A stretch of DNA of 64,000 nucleotides from Acinetobacter kyonggiensis (GCF_900107285.1 NZ_FNPK01000003.1:124001-188000); one strand, 5' to 3'. Positions 27,605 to 38,010 are shown, numbered from the stretch's first letter. Notes: generated from the letters alone by a model not told the origin. Translations and numbers: made by a program.

Positions 27605-30600
27605 ATGCACTTTGTTCATCTTGGTATACATACAGAATTTTCAATTACGGAATCTATCGTACGTATACCTGATCTTATTAAAGCTGCAGTGAATGATGAA
27701 ATGCCAGCTTTGGCATTAACTGATCTATCTAATTTACATGCCGCAGTTAAATTTTATAAAAAATGCTTAGATAAAGGCATTAAGCCAATTATGGGCAGTA
27801 ACATTCGCCTAAATGATGCAGAACATAAAGTCACACTGCTTTCAATGACCAACAAAGGTTGGCGTAGTCTCACTGAAATTGTTTCGCGTGGCTTTATTGA
27901 AGGTCAGCAACTTGATATCCCTTGTGTACAAAAAGAGTGGGTTCTTGAACAAAACCAAGACATTATTGCACTCTTAGGCATGCATAGTGATGTGGGTAAA
28001 ATGCTGAACTCATCCAACCCACAAAAAGCGGAACCATTATTAGAAGAATGGATCGAAAAATTTGGCAATCGTGTCTATTTAGCCCTGACCCGCACCGACC
28101 GCCCTGATGAAGAAAATTTCATTGCTGGGGCAATCAAACTGGCTCAAAAATACAATATCGGTGTCGTTGCGCATAATGATGTGCATTTCATTGCACCCAC
28201 AGATTTTGAAGCACATGAAGCTCGTGTTTGTATTGCCGATGGTTATGTTTTAGGTGACAGTCGTCGTCCTCGTTATTATAGTTCTGAACAATATTTTAAA
28301 ACCGCAGAGGAAATGACGGAACTCTTTTCAGATATTCCGTCTGCGATTGAAAACACCTACCACATTGCTAAACGCTGTAATGTCAGCTTACGCCTAGGTT
28401 TCAATGACCTGCCAGATTACCCAGTACCTGAAGGTCATACCATTGACACCTTCTTTGAGCATGTTTCTCAAGAAGGCTTAGAAGAACGTTTAGATTTCCT
28501 TTATCCCGTTGAAAAACGCGATGAAGATTGGCCTGAAATTCGTAAAGTTTATGATGAACGCCTCGCCTATGAAATTGGCACCATCTTAAACATGGGATTC
28601 CCCGGTTACTTCCTGATCGTGATGGACTTCATTCAATGGTCTAAAAATAATGGCGTTCCAGTAGGCCCAGGACGTGGTTCAGGTGCAGGCTCATTGGTGG
28701 CCTATAGTTTAAAAATTACCGATCTTGATCCACTCCGTTACGACCTGCTATTCGAACGTTTCTTGAATCCAGAACGTGTCTCGATGCCCGACTTTGACAT
28801 CGACTTCTGTATTGCAGGGCGTGACCGCGTGATTGATTATGTTGCGCGTCATTATGGCCGTGAAGCGGTTTCACAAATTGCGACTTTCGGGACGATGGCC
28901 GCGAAAGGTGCAATTCGAGATGTCGCGCGAGTATTGGGTAAATCTTATGGTTTGGCAGACCGTATCTCGAAAATGATCCCGACCAAACCCTTAGGTGTAG
29001 ACCTGCGTGGTGCCATCGACATCGAGCCGCAGCTGAAAGACATCGTGACCAATCCATCTAACCCAGATAATGACGATGCAGCCGAAATCTGGGAAATGGC
29101 TTTAAAACTTGAAGGCATTACCCGTAATACCGGTAAACATGCCGGCGGTGTGGTAATTGCACCGGGTAAAATCACCGATTATTCAGCCGTGATGTGTGAT
29201 GCGGATGGTACTAACCGCGTAGCACAATTCGATAAAGATGATGTCGAATCAGCAGGTTTAGTTAAATTCGACTTTTTAGGTTTACGTAACCTAACCGTAA
29301 TTGAAGATGCCATTCAAAATATTAATAAACGCATTGGGCCTGAAAAATCAGTCGATATTACGTATATTCCGTTAGACGACCCAAAAGCCTATTCAATCTT
29401 TGCCGATGCCAATACCACTGCGATCTTCCAGTTTGAATCCGTCGGCATGAAAAAAATGCTGAAAGAGGCACGTCCAAGTAAGTTTGAAGAAATTATTGCC
29501 TTTGTATCCTTGTACCGTCCGGGTCCAATGGATCTTATTCCTGACTTTATTCACCGTATGCATGGTGGCGAGTTTGAATATCTACATCCCTTACTCGAAG
29601 GGGTTTTAGAACCAACCTATGGGATTATGGTTTACCAAGAACAGGTGATGCAAGCCGCGCAATATTGTGCGGGTTATACACTGGGTGGCGCAGACATGTT
29701 ACGTCGTGCCATGGGTAAAAAGAAACCTGAGGAAATGGTCAAACAGCGTCAAATCTTTATTGAAGGTGCCGCGCAAAAAGACATTGATGAAGCCACCGCC
29801 AACCATATTTTCGACTATATGGAAAAATTCGCTGGCTATGGTTTTAACAAATCACATGCCGCAGCCTATGCCCTCGTTGCTTACCAAACCGCGTGGCTAA
29901 AAGCCTATTATCCATCTGAATTTATGGCGGCAGTACTGACTTCAGAAATGCAGAATACCGACAGTATTGTATTTTTGATTGATGACTGTCGAATCAATGG
30001 TTTAGAAGTGTTTCCTCCTTCAATTAACATGTCTTTTTATCAGTTCCATGCCAGTGATGAAAAAACCATTGTCTATGGTTTAGGTGCAATTAAAGGTGTG
30101 GGCGAAGCCGCTATGCAATCGGTGATTGATTCACGCTTGCAAGATGGCCCTTACAAAGATCTATTCGACTTCTGCCATCGTATTGATTTGAAAAAAATCA
30201 ATAAACGAACTTTAGAAGCCCTGATTCGCTCAGGTGCTTTAGATTGCTTAGGTATTGATCGTGCCAGCATCATGGCGCAATTGCCTGAAGCGGTGCAAGC
30301 AGCTGATCAAGCACGCTCTAATCGTGAAACGGGCATCATGGATTTATTTGGTGAAGTTGAAGAAGTTCAACGTAAACCTGCTAAACCCGTTAAAGCATGG
30401 TCAGATGAAGTCCGTCTCAAAGGTGAAAAAGATACCCTTGGCTTATATTTAACTGGACATCCGATTGATGTTTATCGCCCAGAGTTAAAGTCATTTATTC
30501 CTGTGCGTATTAATGAATTAACACCTACACGTCGTGGGGTTACCACCGTTTTTGCCGGCTTGGTGGTGGATGTTGCCAATTTCCCAAATCGGATGATGGT

Positions 30601-31168
30601 CACCCTAGATGATGGTACAGCGCGAATTGAAGTGTCTGCCAACCATGAACGCTTCCAACGCTTTAAAGATATTATCCAAGCTGACCGTGTGGTGGTGATT
30701 GAAGGTGAAATCTATGAGCGTGAAGGTTATGATCGCCCAATGGGACGCTTAACCAAAGCCTTTAGTCTCAATGAGATTCGCCAGAAACGAGCCAATAGTA
30801 TCCAAATTAAATTGGCTGCTGAACATCTGACCAAATCACTCAGTCTAGATTTACAAAAAATTCTGCTGCCATTTTGCAATGTCGATATGTGTAATCACAT
30901 TCCAATGCAATTACAAATTGATTATCCCTATGCGACTGCCGAAGTTCACTTGGGATTAAACTGGAAAGTTGCACCACAGGATGAATTGCTGGCTAAATTA
31001 CGCGATTATTTTGGTAAAGATGTCATCCATATCGAATATCAAGTGAAATCTAAGGCCGCAAAAGCCGTACAGTATAGTAAGCCCGCGCAAATTGCACCGC
31101 CACCTGCCAATGTCAGCATGGATGATGCAATGGACATGTATCAGGCTGAAGCCAACCAATATTCTTAA
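27605..31168 (+). CDS. dnaE: DNA polymerase III alpha subunit
   Basis: DnaE is the replicative polymerase. The 1187-residue product matches DnaE1 in length. The domains are an N-terminal PHP domain (HLGIHTEFSITESIV, residues 4-18), the palm with catalytic motif PDFDIDF at residues 395-401, the helix-hairpin-helix region (YGLGAIKGVGEAAM), and a C-terminal OB fold (TTVFAGLVVDVANFPNR) and tau-binding region. The N-terminus has HTEFS where E. coli has HSDYS. AGGGA lies 8 bases before the ATG. It is followed by trmJ after 33 bases. Confidence 0.97.
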   Translation: MHFVHLGIHTEFSITESIVRIPDLIKAAVNDEMPALALTDLSNLHAAVKFYKKCLDKGIKPIMGSNIRLNDAEHKVTLLSMTNKGWRSLTEIVSRGFIEGQQLDIPCVQKEWVLEQNQDIIALLGMHSDVGKMLNSSNPQKAEPLLEEWIEKFGNRVYLALTRTDRPDEENFIAGAIKLAQKYNIGVVAHNDVHFIAPTDFEAHEARVCIADGYVLGDSRRPRYYSSEQYFKTAEEMTELFSDIPSAIENTYHIAKRCNVSLRLGFNDLPDYPVPEGHTIDTFFEHVSQEGLEERLDFLYPVEKRDEDWPEIRKVYDERLAYEIGTILNMGFPGYFLIVMDFIQWSKNNGVPVGPGRGSGAGSLVAYSLKITDLDPLRYDLLFERFLNPERVSMPDFDIDFCIAGRDRVIDYVARHYGREAVSQIATFGTMAAKGAIRDVARVLGKSYGLADRISKMIPTKPLGVDLRGAIDIEPQLKDIVTNPSNPDNDDAAEIWEMALKLEGITRNTGKHAGGVVIAPGKITDYSAVMCDADGTNRVAQFDKDDVESAGLVKFDFLGLRNLTVIEDAIQNINKRIGPEKSVDITYIPLDDPKAYSIFADANTTAIFQFESVGMKKMLKEARPSKFEEIIAFVSLYRPGPMDLIPDFIHRMHGGEFEYLHPLLEGVLEPTYGIMVYQEQVMQAAQYCAGYTLGGADMLRRAMGKKKPEEMVKQRQIFIEGAAQKDIDEATANHIFDYMEKFAGYGFNKSHAAAYALVAYQTAWLKAYYPSEFMAAVLTSEMQNTDSIVFLIDDCRINGLEVFPPSINMSFYQFHASDEKTIVYGLGAIKGVGEAAMQSVIDSRLQDGPYKDLFDFCHRIDLKKINKRTLEALIRSGALDCLGIDRASIMAQLPEAVQAADQARSNRETGIMDLFGEVEEVQRKPAKPVKAWSDEVRLKGEKDTLGLYLTGHPIDVYRPELKSFIPVRINELTPTRRGVTTVFAGLVVDVANFPNRMMVTLDDGTARIEVSANHERFQRFKDIIQADRVVVIEGEIYEREGYDRPMGRLTKAFSLNEIRQKRANSIQIKLAAEHLTKSLSLDLQKILLPFCNVDMCNHIPMQLQIDYPYATAEVHLGLNWKVAPQDELLAKLRDYFGKDVIHIEYQVKSKAAKAVQYSKPAQIAPPPANVSMDDAMDMYQAEANQYS

Positions 31169-31201
31169 TTTTTAAATATTTAAATTCAAATTGGACACCT
31201 T

Positions 31202-32059
31202 ATGAGTCAAGTTGACAATGCTGTTGTTTCAGCACATCTTTCCCATGTGCGTATTGTCATGGTGAATACTACATTACCTGCAAATATTGGCAGTGCATTA
31301 AGAGCCATGAAAACCATGGGCTTATCTAAATTGGTGTTGGTTGCGCCTAAAACCTATCCACACCCCGATATTAATGCTTTAGCCGCAGGTGCTGTAGATC
31401 TCATCGAACAGATTGAAATTGTAGCGACATTAGAAGATGCCATTAAAGATTGTCACCTTGTTTTTGGCACCAGTGCGCGTAGCCGTACCATTCCGTGGCC
31501 TTTGCTTGATGCACGCCCTGCTGCTGAAAAATCCATGCAAGCAGTTGTTAAAGACCAACAAGAAATTGCGATTGTATTTGGTCGTGAAGATCGCGGCTTG
31601 ACCAACGAAGAATTGGCGATGGCGAATTATCACGTCACTATTCCAGTCAATACTGATTATGGCGTATTGAATGTTGCACAAGCCATTCAAGTCATTTGTT
31701 ATGAAATGCGTATGGCCGCGATGGCGTTTGTAGAACAAAAGGAAAATCCTGAAGCAAGCATGCCTGTGACCGAAACAGAATCTATGCATTGGGATGAGCC
31801 TTTAGTCACGCATGAACAAATGGAACAGTTTTATCCACACATTGAAAAAATGTTGGCTGAAATTGAATTTATGGACCCTAAAAACCCAAGATTATTGCCT
31901 TTACGCTTGCGTCGCCTATTTGGACGTATACAATTAGACCGTATGGAATACCATTTACTTCGTGGCATATTCACTCGTGTACAAGCGATGAATAATGGTA
32001 CATGGAAAAAATCAGTAGATAAAACAACAGATTCTTCAGAGGATCAACCTCATGCTTAA
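31202..32059 (+). CDS. trmJ: tRNA (cytidine/uridine-2'-O-)-methyltransferase TrmJ
   Basis: TrmJ is a SPOUT-fold enzyme that methylates the ribose of position 32 in tRNAs. The 285-residue protein has [20 protein letters not shown] near the N-terminus, [13 protein letters not shown] around residue 123 and the knot motif [19 protein letters not shown] around residue 145. A helical C-terminal extension of about 120 residues is typical of TrmJ. Its end overlaps cysE by 8 bases, the same pairing as in other gammaproteobacteria. Confidence 0.94.
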   Translation: MSQVDNAVVSAHLSHVRIVMVNTTLPANIGSALRAMKTMGLSKLVLVAPKTYPHPDINALAAGAVDLIEQIEIVATLEDAIKDCHLVFGTSARSRTIPWPLLDARPAAEKSMQAVVKDQQEIAIVFGREDRGLTNEELAMANYHVTIPVNTDYGVLNVAQAIQVICYEMRMAAMAFVEQKENPEASMPVTETESMHWDEPLVTHEQMEQFYPHIEKMLAEIEFMDPKNPRLLPLRLRRLFGRIQLDRMEYHLLRGIFTRVQAMNNGTWKKSVDKTTDSSEDQPHA

Positions 32060-32858
32060 ACAGCTCAAAGAAGACATACAAGCTGTATTCGCGCGCGATC
32101 CCGCTGCTCGAAACACTTTGGAAGTTCTCACCACTTATCCCGGCATTCACGCACTCATCATGCACCGTGTTGCTCATGAACTTTGGCAAAAAGAGTGTAA
32201 AGGCTCTGCTCGCCTGTTGTCTTCTTTTAGTCGTTTTGCCACAGGTATTGAAATTCACCCGGGTGCTAAAATTGGTCGTCGTTTTTTTATCGATCACGGC
32301 ATGGGTGTCGTCATTGGTGAAACGGCTGAAATTGGTGATGATGTCACGCTATATCACGGTGTCACTTTAGGCGGCACCACGTGGAATAAAGGCAAACGTC
32401 ATCCGACATTAGAAGATGGTGTGGTGGTCGGTGCTGGTGCAAAAATTCTAGGGCCATTTACTGTTGGTAAAAACTCTAAAGTGGGTTCTAACGCAGTCGT
32501 AACCAAAGAAGTTCCGCCAGATACCACAGCAGTCGGTAACCCTGCCCGTTTTATCACCAAAGACAAACCTAAAGATGCCGAAGAAGCACGTCGTCGTGAT
32601 TATGCTGAAAGTATTGGTTTCCAGCCATATGCAGCAACGCAAGATCAATCTGACCCAATTTTAGAGGGTATGCGTGTTCTACTGGACAGAATTCAGCATA
32701 ATGAAAAACGTATGAATACTTTATGTCAGCGCTTATCTTTGCTCGATCCATCATTTAAGAAACAGCAAGATGAACAGCCTTTTAGTATTGAAGAACTTAA
32801 AATTATTGAAGATGTGCGACGCGAATGTGAAGCACAAAGCACTCAATCTAAAGCCTAA
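32052..32858 (+). CDS. cysE: Serine O-acetyltransferase
   Basis: CysE acetylates serine with acetyl-CoA, the first step of cysteine synthesis. The 268-residue protein has the shorter N-terminal helical region of the EpsC/NifP type rather than the longer E. coli form. The left-handed beta-helix starts at [20 protein letters not shown] (from about residue 69), with active-site residues in DHG and YHGVTLGGT. The C-terminal tail of about 80 residues is longer than usual and rich in charged residues. Overlap with trmJ implies coupled translation. Confidence 0.94.
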   Translation: MLKQLKEDIQAVFARDPAARNTLEVLTTYPGIHALIMHRVAHELWQKECKGSARLLSSFSRFATGIEIHPGAKIGRRFFIDHGMGVVIGETAEIGDDVTLYHGVTLGGTTWNKGKRHPTLEDGVVVGAGAKILGPFTVGKNSKVGSNAVVTKEVPPDTTAVGNPARFITKDKPKDAEEARRRDYAESIGFQPYAATQDQSDPILEGMRVLLDRIQHNEKRMNTLCQRLSLLDPSFKKQQDEQPFSIEELKIIEDVRRECEAQSTQSKA

Positions 32859-32968
32859 AGTTGTTATGAAATATTAACAAGCGCTAACTTGCATGTTGAT
32901 CAGAGTTTTCTTAGACTGACAAATGTGCTTATTGATCAACTTTAAAATTAAATGAATGGATGACCCAT

Positions 32969-33883
32969 ATGACACTTAAGCCTTTGGCATGTACACTCAT
33001 TGCAATGTCTTTGCTCTCTGCATGTAGCATGGCACCAACTGAAGATAAAAAACCGAATAGCCCAATCATCTTCACTGAACCTGATTTAACTGCACCATTC
33101 TATGCACTAAATCCATTTAATTACGATGCACCACCTCCATTTGAAATTGCACTTAGAAAAGCAGCTGCACAGCCTGTGACTAAAATGGAAGTGAATCTGC
33201 AAAGTGACCCATCTAAAAAAATCACTTTAGATGTTAATAAACTGATCATTCCAACCGTGAACAGCAATCAACGTACTTTAAAATATGCTGTTCTTGCGGG
33301 TAATAATGAAATTGACATCACTGAAATTGATGACTTTTTACAATTGGTTGAAGGTAAAGCACGTCATTACCCACCTCGCTTTAGTGAACGTCAAGAACGT
33401 AAAGGCTTTGAAGCCAAACTCAAAGAGTTAACACAACAGCTAGACACCTTGGCATCTAAAGATAATGCGTCTTTCGATGTCCTGATTCGCGCATTTAAAG
33501 CCAGCGTGATGGCACGTAACCTTGATTTGGGTTCGGTCTACACCACCAAGTCTTTAACCTACGCACAGCGTATTTTAAAAATTAACAAAGACGATGCTGA
33601 AGCAAACTTTTGGTTTGGCTTTGGTTTGTCTGAAGGTGGCGGTCAACGTGAAGCGATTCCATATTTAGACAAAGCCATGAAAGCAGGCGTACAAGAGGCT
33701 TATCTATCTGCCGCAAATAACTATATTGCGATGGAACAGAAGAAAAATGCGATTCAAACTTTGAAAAATTACAAAGTAAAATATCCGCAAGAAGCAGAAG
33801 TTGCAGACCGTTTAATCAATGAAATTGAAAAACAAGGTCGTTGGAACGTATGGCAAGTGCTTAGTTCACCTAAAGCATCTTAA
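32969..33883 (+). CDS. TPR-repeat lipoprotein of unknown function
   Basis: The 304-residue product starts at the ATG at 32969, with GGA about 8 bases upstream; an ATG three codons earlier lacks a ribosome site. The signal peptide ends in the lipobox LLSAC (Cys about 20), so it is a lipoprotein of the cell envelope. The C-terminal half has tetratricopeptide-like helices, for example DAEANFWFGFGLSEGGGQRE and AYLSAANNYIAMEQKKNAI. I cannot assign a function. A lipase-like lipoprotein gene lies downstream beyond a terminator. Confidence 0.75.
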   Translation: MTLKPLACTLIAMSLLSACSMAPTEDKKPNSPIIFTEPDLTAPFYALNPFNYDAPPPFEIALRKAAAQPVTKMEVNLQSDPSKKITLDVNKLIIPTVNSNQRTLKYAVLAGNNEIDITEIDDFLQLVEGKARHYPPRFSERQERKGFEAKLKELTQQLDTLASKDNASFDVLIRAFKASVMARNLDLGSVYTTKSLTYAQRILKINKDDAEANFWFGFGLSEGGGQREAIPYLDKAMKAGVQEAYLSAANNYIAMEQKKNAIQTLKNYKVKYPQEAEVADRLINEIEKQGRWNVWQVLSSPKAS

Positions 33884-33900
33884 GTTTTAAGTCCTCATCA

Positions 33901-33928
33901 AATAGACCGTCTTGTACGGTCTATTTTT
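33901..33928 (+). terminator. Rho-independent terminator
   Basis: AATAGACCGT / ACGGTCTATT perfect 10-base stem, 5-base loop, followed by a T run. Confidence 0.9.
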
Positions 33929-33962
33929 GTTTGTAGCAATGGAAAATTAGAAGAATGACTGT

Positions 33963-36017
33963 ATGATGAAGAAAAACTCAAACAAATACTTAATGCAGAT
34001 GATCTTTATGCCAAACTCGCTATACAAAATTTTGTTTGCTGCACTATTGAGTAGTTCTCTATTGACGGGTTGTCAAATCGTCAGTGTCAAAAATCAAGCC
34101 ATCAACGTAACCATTACCAATGAGCGAGAAAGCATACTCACCCGCAACAAATTAAGTGAAGCCAGTTTAAATGTACTTTCTATGACAGGGCGCGAAGCAA
34201 AAATTTGCGCTGACAAACCAGAACAGTGCATCCAAGAAATACAACAAATCCCTCAAATTCAAGACGAACAAATCCTTTCTACAGCAAGTGAAGTTTTTTT
34301 AGCCAAAGCTTTGGCATATGAAAAATCAAGTGATTGTAAAGTCAGCATTTTAACCAGTCATAAATCTGAAGAAAAACAAAAATTACAACAAACTGCTTAT
34401 GAAAAATGCTTAGATCAACAACTCTATATGTTGGATAAAAGTATCCGCTATAGTTATGCATACATGTTCAAAACCAAACGTGGCCCGCAAGACCGTATTT
34501 TTGATAACAGACAAGTACAAATTCGAGATTTTTATAATTTAGCCATCGCAAAATTGGTTTCAGCTTATGCGCTACGTTACAAACCAACAGAAGTAGAACA
34601 CCAAATTAAAGTTGGCAAAAGTATCTACAACATTAACTTTGACCATTATCCTCAATTAAAAGAACAAAAAATTGAACAAATGCTCTCTAGCTATAATCTC
34701 AATTTTTCTGGTTTACGTTCCATTAACCGCCGTGATGGTTTTGGTTCGGAATTTGTCGTTGTTTTACCCCAAGTTAAAAATGATATTGGCGAAGCTAAAA
34801 GCAAGTATATTATTGATCCGATCAATTTTAGTTATAAAAATGGCATCAATCCGAATATCCACCAAGCCCGTTATTTAGCTGCGACGCTCACCGTAGAACC
34901 TAAGTCAGCCAGCAGTATTGAGGATATTTTAAATAATCCCGAGTTTGAATTAAAAGCCTTTGATCCTTACAAATATGACAATGTTGTGATGGCGGGTAAA
35001 ACCTATCCACTTGCAGCCAACTTCTCTACCCCTTATGGTTTATGGCTTGCACAAAACAATTTAGGTAAAGCTGCATATTTAACTTTGATTGATCGTGATG
35101 ATCATCTCACCATGCCGCATTTATATATGCTGGAACCCTATAATCCGAATAAAAAGGTCATCGTATTGGTTCATGGTCTCGCCAGTAGCCCAGAAGCATG
35201 GATACGTCTCACCAATGACATTATGGGCGACCCTGTGCTACGTGAACACTTCCAAGTATGGCAAGTGTTCTACTCCACCAATATGCCCATTATTGAAAGC
35301 CGCTTCCAGATTTATGCCTTGCTTAACCAAACTTTTTCTCAAGTTGATCCTAAAGCTGCGGCAAAAAAAGATGCTGTTCTTGTTGGACATAGCATGGGTG
35401 GAATTATTGCCCGACTATTGGTCAGTGACGCCAACCTCACTCAAAAAGCATTATCCATGATGAGCAATCGTCAATTGAATAAATATAAAAATATCCCGAT
35501 TGTATCGCAGCGTTTAATTCTTAAAGATATTCCTAACTTTAATCGCGCAATTTTCCTTGCTTCACCACATAAAGGAACCGAATTTGCTGACCGATGGTTT
35601 ACCAAAGCAGCACGTAAAGTCATTCGTTTACCTGGTGCATTCCTTTCTGCCATAGGCGATACATTACAGAGCCAAGATTTAGACTTTAAAGATTTATTAA
35701 AACAGATTGATCACGGGCTAATTCAAAATGGGCCAAGCGATTTAAGCTATCAATCAAAATTTATGGAGCTCACCAAAGACGTTAGCCCACGTAAAGGTTT
35801 AGCCTTCCATTCAATTATTGGTAATGCGACCAAGAGTGATGATCTTAATCTGATTACCGATGATGTCGTGCCGTATAAAAGCGCACACTTAGATGGTGCT
35901 GTTTCTGAAAAGATCATCAACGGTGGGCATTCTATTCAGGAAACACCAGAAGCCGTTTTAGAATTACGTCGTATTCTACGATTACATCTCACACAGCTAG
36001 GTGTGTATAAACCTTAG
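33963..36017 (+). CDS. Alpha/beta-hydrolase (lipase/PGAP1-like) lipoprotein
   Basis: A 684-residue exported protein. The signal peptide ends in the lipobox LLTGC; from the first ATG the n-region is long, so the ATG at 34008 is an equally good start. The N-terminal 350 residues match nothing I can name. The C-terminal half is an alpha/beta hydrolase: oxyanion-hole strand VLVHGLASSPEAW, nucleophile Ser477 in GHSMGG, and catalytic His656 in NGGHSIQETPE. Proteins of this design hydrolyse lipids or esters; the substrate is unknown. An enzyme facing the periplasm or outer membrane is likely. Confidence 0.8.
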   Translation: MMKKNSNKYLMQMIFMPNSLYKILFAALLSSSLLTGCQIVSVKNQAINVTITNERESILTRNKLSEASLNVLSMTGREAKICADKPEQCIQEIQQIPQIQDEQILSTASEVFLAKALAYEKSSDCKVSILTSHKSEEKQKLQQTAYEKCLDQQLYMLDKSIRYSYAYMFKTKRGPQDRIFDNRQVQIRDFYNLAIAKLVSAYALRYKPTEVEHQIKVGKSIYNINFDHYPQLKEQKIEQMLSSYNLNFSGLRSINRRDGFGSEFVVVLPQVKNDIGEAKSKYIIDPINFSYKNGINPNIHQARYLAATLTVEPKSASSIEDILNNPEFELKAFDPYKYDNVVMAGKTYPLAANFSTPYGLWLAQNNLGKAAYLTLIDRDDHLTMPHLYMLEPYNPNKKVIVLVHGLASSPEAWIRLTNDIMGDPVLREHFQVWQVFYSTNMPIIESRFQIYALLNQTFSQVDPKAAAKKDAVLVGHSMGGIIARLLVSDANLTQKALSMMSNRQLNKYKNIPIVSQRLILKDIPNFNRAIFLASPHKGTEFADRWFTKAARKVIRLPGAFLSAIGDTLQSQDLDFKDLLKQIDHGLIQNGPSDLSYQSKFMELTKDVSPRKGLAFHSIIGNATKSDDLNLITDDVVPYKSAHLDGAVSEKIINGGHSIQETPEAVLELRRILRLHLTQLGVYKP

Positions 36018-36054
36018 TGAGCAAATTCAAGCGCTAAGCATGGCTGAATTGTCA

Positions 36055-36082
36055 CCACATAACGGCTTAATCCGTTGTGTGG
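36055..36082 (+). terminator. Hairpin after the hydrolase gene
   Basis: CCACATAACGG / CCGTTGTGTGG 11-base stem with one G-T pair and a 6-base loop, 37 bases past the stop. No T run follows, so it may slow decay of the mRNA rather than stop transcription. Confidence 0.5.
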
Positions 36083-36111
36083 TCATGGAAATAAAATCAA
36101 TCAGAATAATG

Positions 36112-36455
36112 TTATCCCCAAGTAGAAAGCTCCTTCCGTTCAAGTACAAACGATAATTCACTATAAGGCACTTTACATTCTGAGCTGTAAAAGAGCAGTA
36201 CCTGATTTAACCATAATTTACATTTAATGCCTAAATACAAGATCCAGACGAGCAGGATCTTCATTCTTTTTATACAAGAAGCGCGTTATTTTTAAAAACC
36301 AAATAAGGATGCACATTAACTCCAGAATTGGAATCGCATAACCAAGAAATCAATAAAATAACCATCAGAATCGCACATATATTGGCAATCTAAAGACTTT
36401 TAAAACGCTTACTGAACCATATCGAAAGCGCAGAAATAGCACTGCTTATTTTCAT
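36112..36455 (-). pseudogene. Decayed membrane-protein gene
   Basis: On the minus strand an ATG at 36453-36455 opens a reading frame (MKISSAISALSIWF...) broken by TAG at 36390-36392. Past it the same frame gives the hydrophobic ICAILMVILLISW. After one shift a second frame continues with YAIPILELMCILIWFLKITR and KKNEDPARLDLVFRH, ending at 36224. A third frame, from an ATG at 36264 to a TAA at 36112, gives 50 codons including VLLFYSSECKVPYSELSF. The switches between coding-like frames suggest one disrupted small membrane protein of unknown family. The call is from reading by eye. Confidence 0.45.
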
Positions 36456-36484
36456 AAATGGCTATTCTTTCAGGAAAAATTCAA

Positions 36485-36597
36485 TTATATTAGACTTCTT
36501 CCACAAGTCATTTTTTGATCAATGCACATAATTTATAAAGCCGACATTAAAAAATAAACTTTAGGAAAGATTAGATTCATAGCTGTGAAATACTGAC
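36485..36597 (+). repeat. Degenerate copy of a short repeated element (copy A)
   Basis: Read on the plus strand this stretch aligns with the reverse complement of 42798-42911, including the shared run GTCNTTTTTTGATCAA and, in translation, the ten residues DFFHKSFFDQ. Identity by eye is about two thirds, with one inserted base. Copy A has in-frame stops, so it is a relic; copy B is still an ORF. The two lie in opposite orientation about 6.3 kb apart. Confidence 0.6.
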
Positions 36598-36738
36598 ATA
36601 AAAGCATAAAAATTGAATTTTAAACATTTTTTGATTTATGCAAGCTATTTATTATATTGATAAGTATATTGTTTTTTAATATAGAATATTTAATAAAAAA
36701 ATGAACAATCATTTTTTACATGAATAGTGAGAAAATTC

Positions 36739-38010
36739 ATGAAATTAAAAGGGTCTAGTGCATTAAATAGAATGCAAATTGAACAAGTTGCTTCTAGGGG
36801 ATTAAACTCTGTTCATTTTTCTAAAACACTCGAGCGGATTTACCAAGAACAATATAAAAATGAAGCAGCTTATGAATTTAGATTTCGTGGATTAATTATA
36901 TTAATTTTGTACTTATTTCTCAGTTTAGGTATTTATCAAACTATTTCTGACCATGACATAATGCAGCAGTGGCTCACCTATTATGCATGGGTCGGAATTA
37001 TTGTCATCACCGCTTGGATCTTATCTTTTTTTAAAAAATTTAACCAATATTTCGACTATTATACCGGTTTTGGTTCCATGGTCGCGATTGCCATCTCCTT
37101 TATCATTATCACCAATATTGGCGCAGATCCCAATAATACCGCACAGAATAATGTGCTATTTCATACTGCCATGATGTATGCCGTGGTGATTACTTACAGT
37201 TTTGTCGGTATGCGATTTTACACGGCAGTTATTGTATGTTGGATGGGTGGTCTGATTGCGATTTTCATTTCAATCTGGTCAAATCAAGATATTGGCTGGA
37301 CCTTATTAAATAGAACCTATACTTTTTATAGCTTTTTAGGCATGGCTTTAACCTATGCCATTGACCGCCAGCATCGGGAAAATTATTTACAAAACTGTAT
37401 TATTGAATTGAACCAAATTGAATTAACCCAACAAGCTCAACAATTGGCATTATTATCACAATTAGACTCACTCACAGGTTTGGCTAATCGACGTTATTTA
37501 AACGAGGTTCTCGATAAAGAGTGGCGCTATGCGCTAAGACATCAAACACCATTAAGTATATTAATGGTCGATATCGACTTTTTTAAAAACTACAATGATC
37601 ATCTTGGGCATATCGCAGGTGATCAATGTCTGCAATTGATTGCAGATTCAATACACTCGATTACTGCACGAAGCAATGATCTAGCTGCACGCTATGGTGG
37701 AGAAGAATTTTTACTCGTTTTTCCAATGACAGACCAACAGCAAGCCGAAGCACTAACCATACGCCTTTTACAACTCATTGAGGCAGCTGCTATTCCCCAC
37801 CCATCCAGTCCTATTTCTGAACACATTACCATTAGTGTAGGAATCTCGACCGTAGTACCGCAAGCGGATCATCAAATCTCGGAACTGATTAACTTAGCGG
37901 ATCGTGCATTGTATTTCGCCAAAAATGAAGGACGAAACCGTTATCATATTGCTGAACCCTATGCCGAAACCACCTCTACAGACACAACAAATAAGCACAT
38001 TTACCTTTAG
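36739..38010 (+). CDS. Membrane-bound diguanylate cyclase (GGDEF domain)
   Basis: This enzyme would make the second messenger cyclic di-GMP. The 423-residue protein has about six membrane helices (residues 45-215), a short linker with a predicted coiled coil (IIELNQIELTQQAQQLALLS), and a C-terminal GGDEF domain. The active-site motif is GGEEF at 320-324, which is catalytically competent in known cyclases. An inhibitory site RxxD is present at Arg311-Asp314, so product feedback is likely. I start at the ATG at 36739; GTG at 36727 is in frame. The sensor domain's signal is unknown. Confidence 0.9.
   Translation: MKLKGSSALNRMQIEQVASRGLNSVHFSKTLERIYQEQYKNEAAYEFRFRGLIILILYLFLSLGIYQTISDHDIMQQWLTYYAWVGIIVITAWILSFFKKFNQYFDYYTGFGSMVAIAISFIIITNIGADPNNTAQNNVLFHTAMMYAVVITYSFVGMRFYTAVIVCWMGGLIAIFISIWSNQDIGWTLLNRTYTFYSFLGMALTYAIDRQHRENYLQNCIIELNQIELTQQAQQLALLSQLDSLTGLANRRYLNEVLDKEWRYALRHQTPLSILMVDIDFFKNYNDHLGHIAGDQCLQLIADSIHSITARSNDLAARYGGEEFLLVFPMTDQQQAEALTIRLLQLIEAAAIPHPSSPISEHITISVGISTVVPQADHQISELINLADRALYFAKNEGRNRYHIAEPYAETTSTDTTNKHIYL

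Larger units (their letters stand above)
36018..36738. other. Intergenic region between hydrolase and diguanylate cyclase
   Basis: 721 bases without an intact gene. It contains a hairpin (36055-36082), a decayed minus-strand gene (36112-36455) and a degenerate copy of a short repeated element (36485-36597). The last 130 bases are very AT-rich and probably hold the promoter of the downstream gene. Confidence 0.5.
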
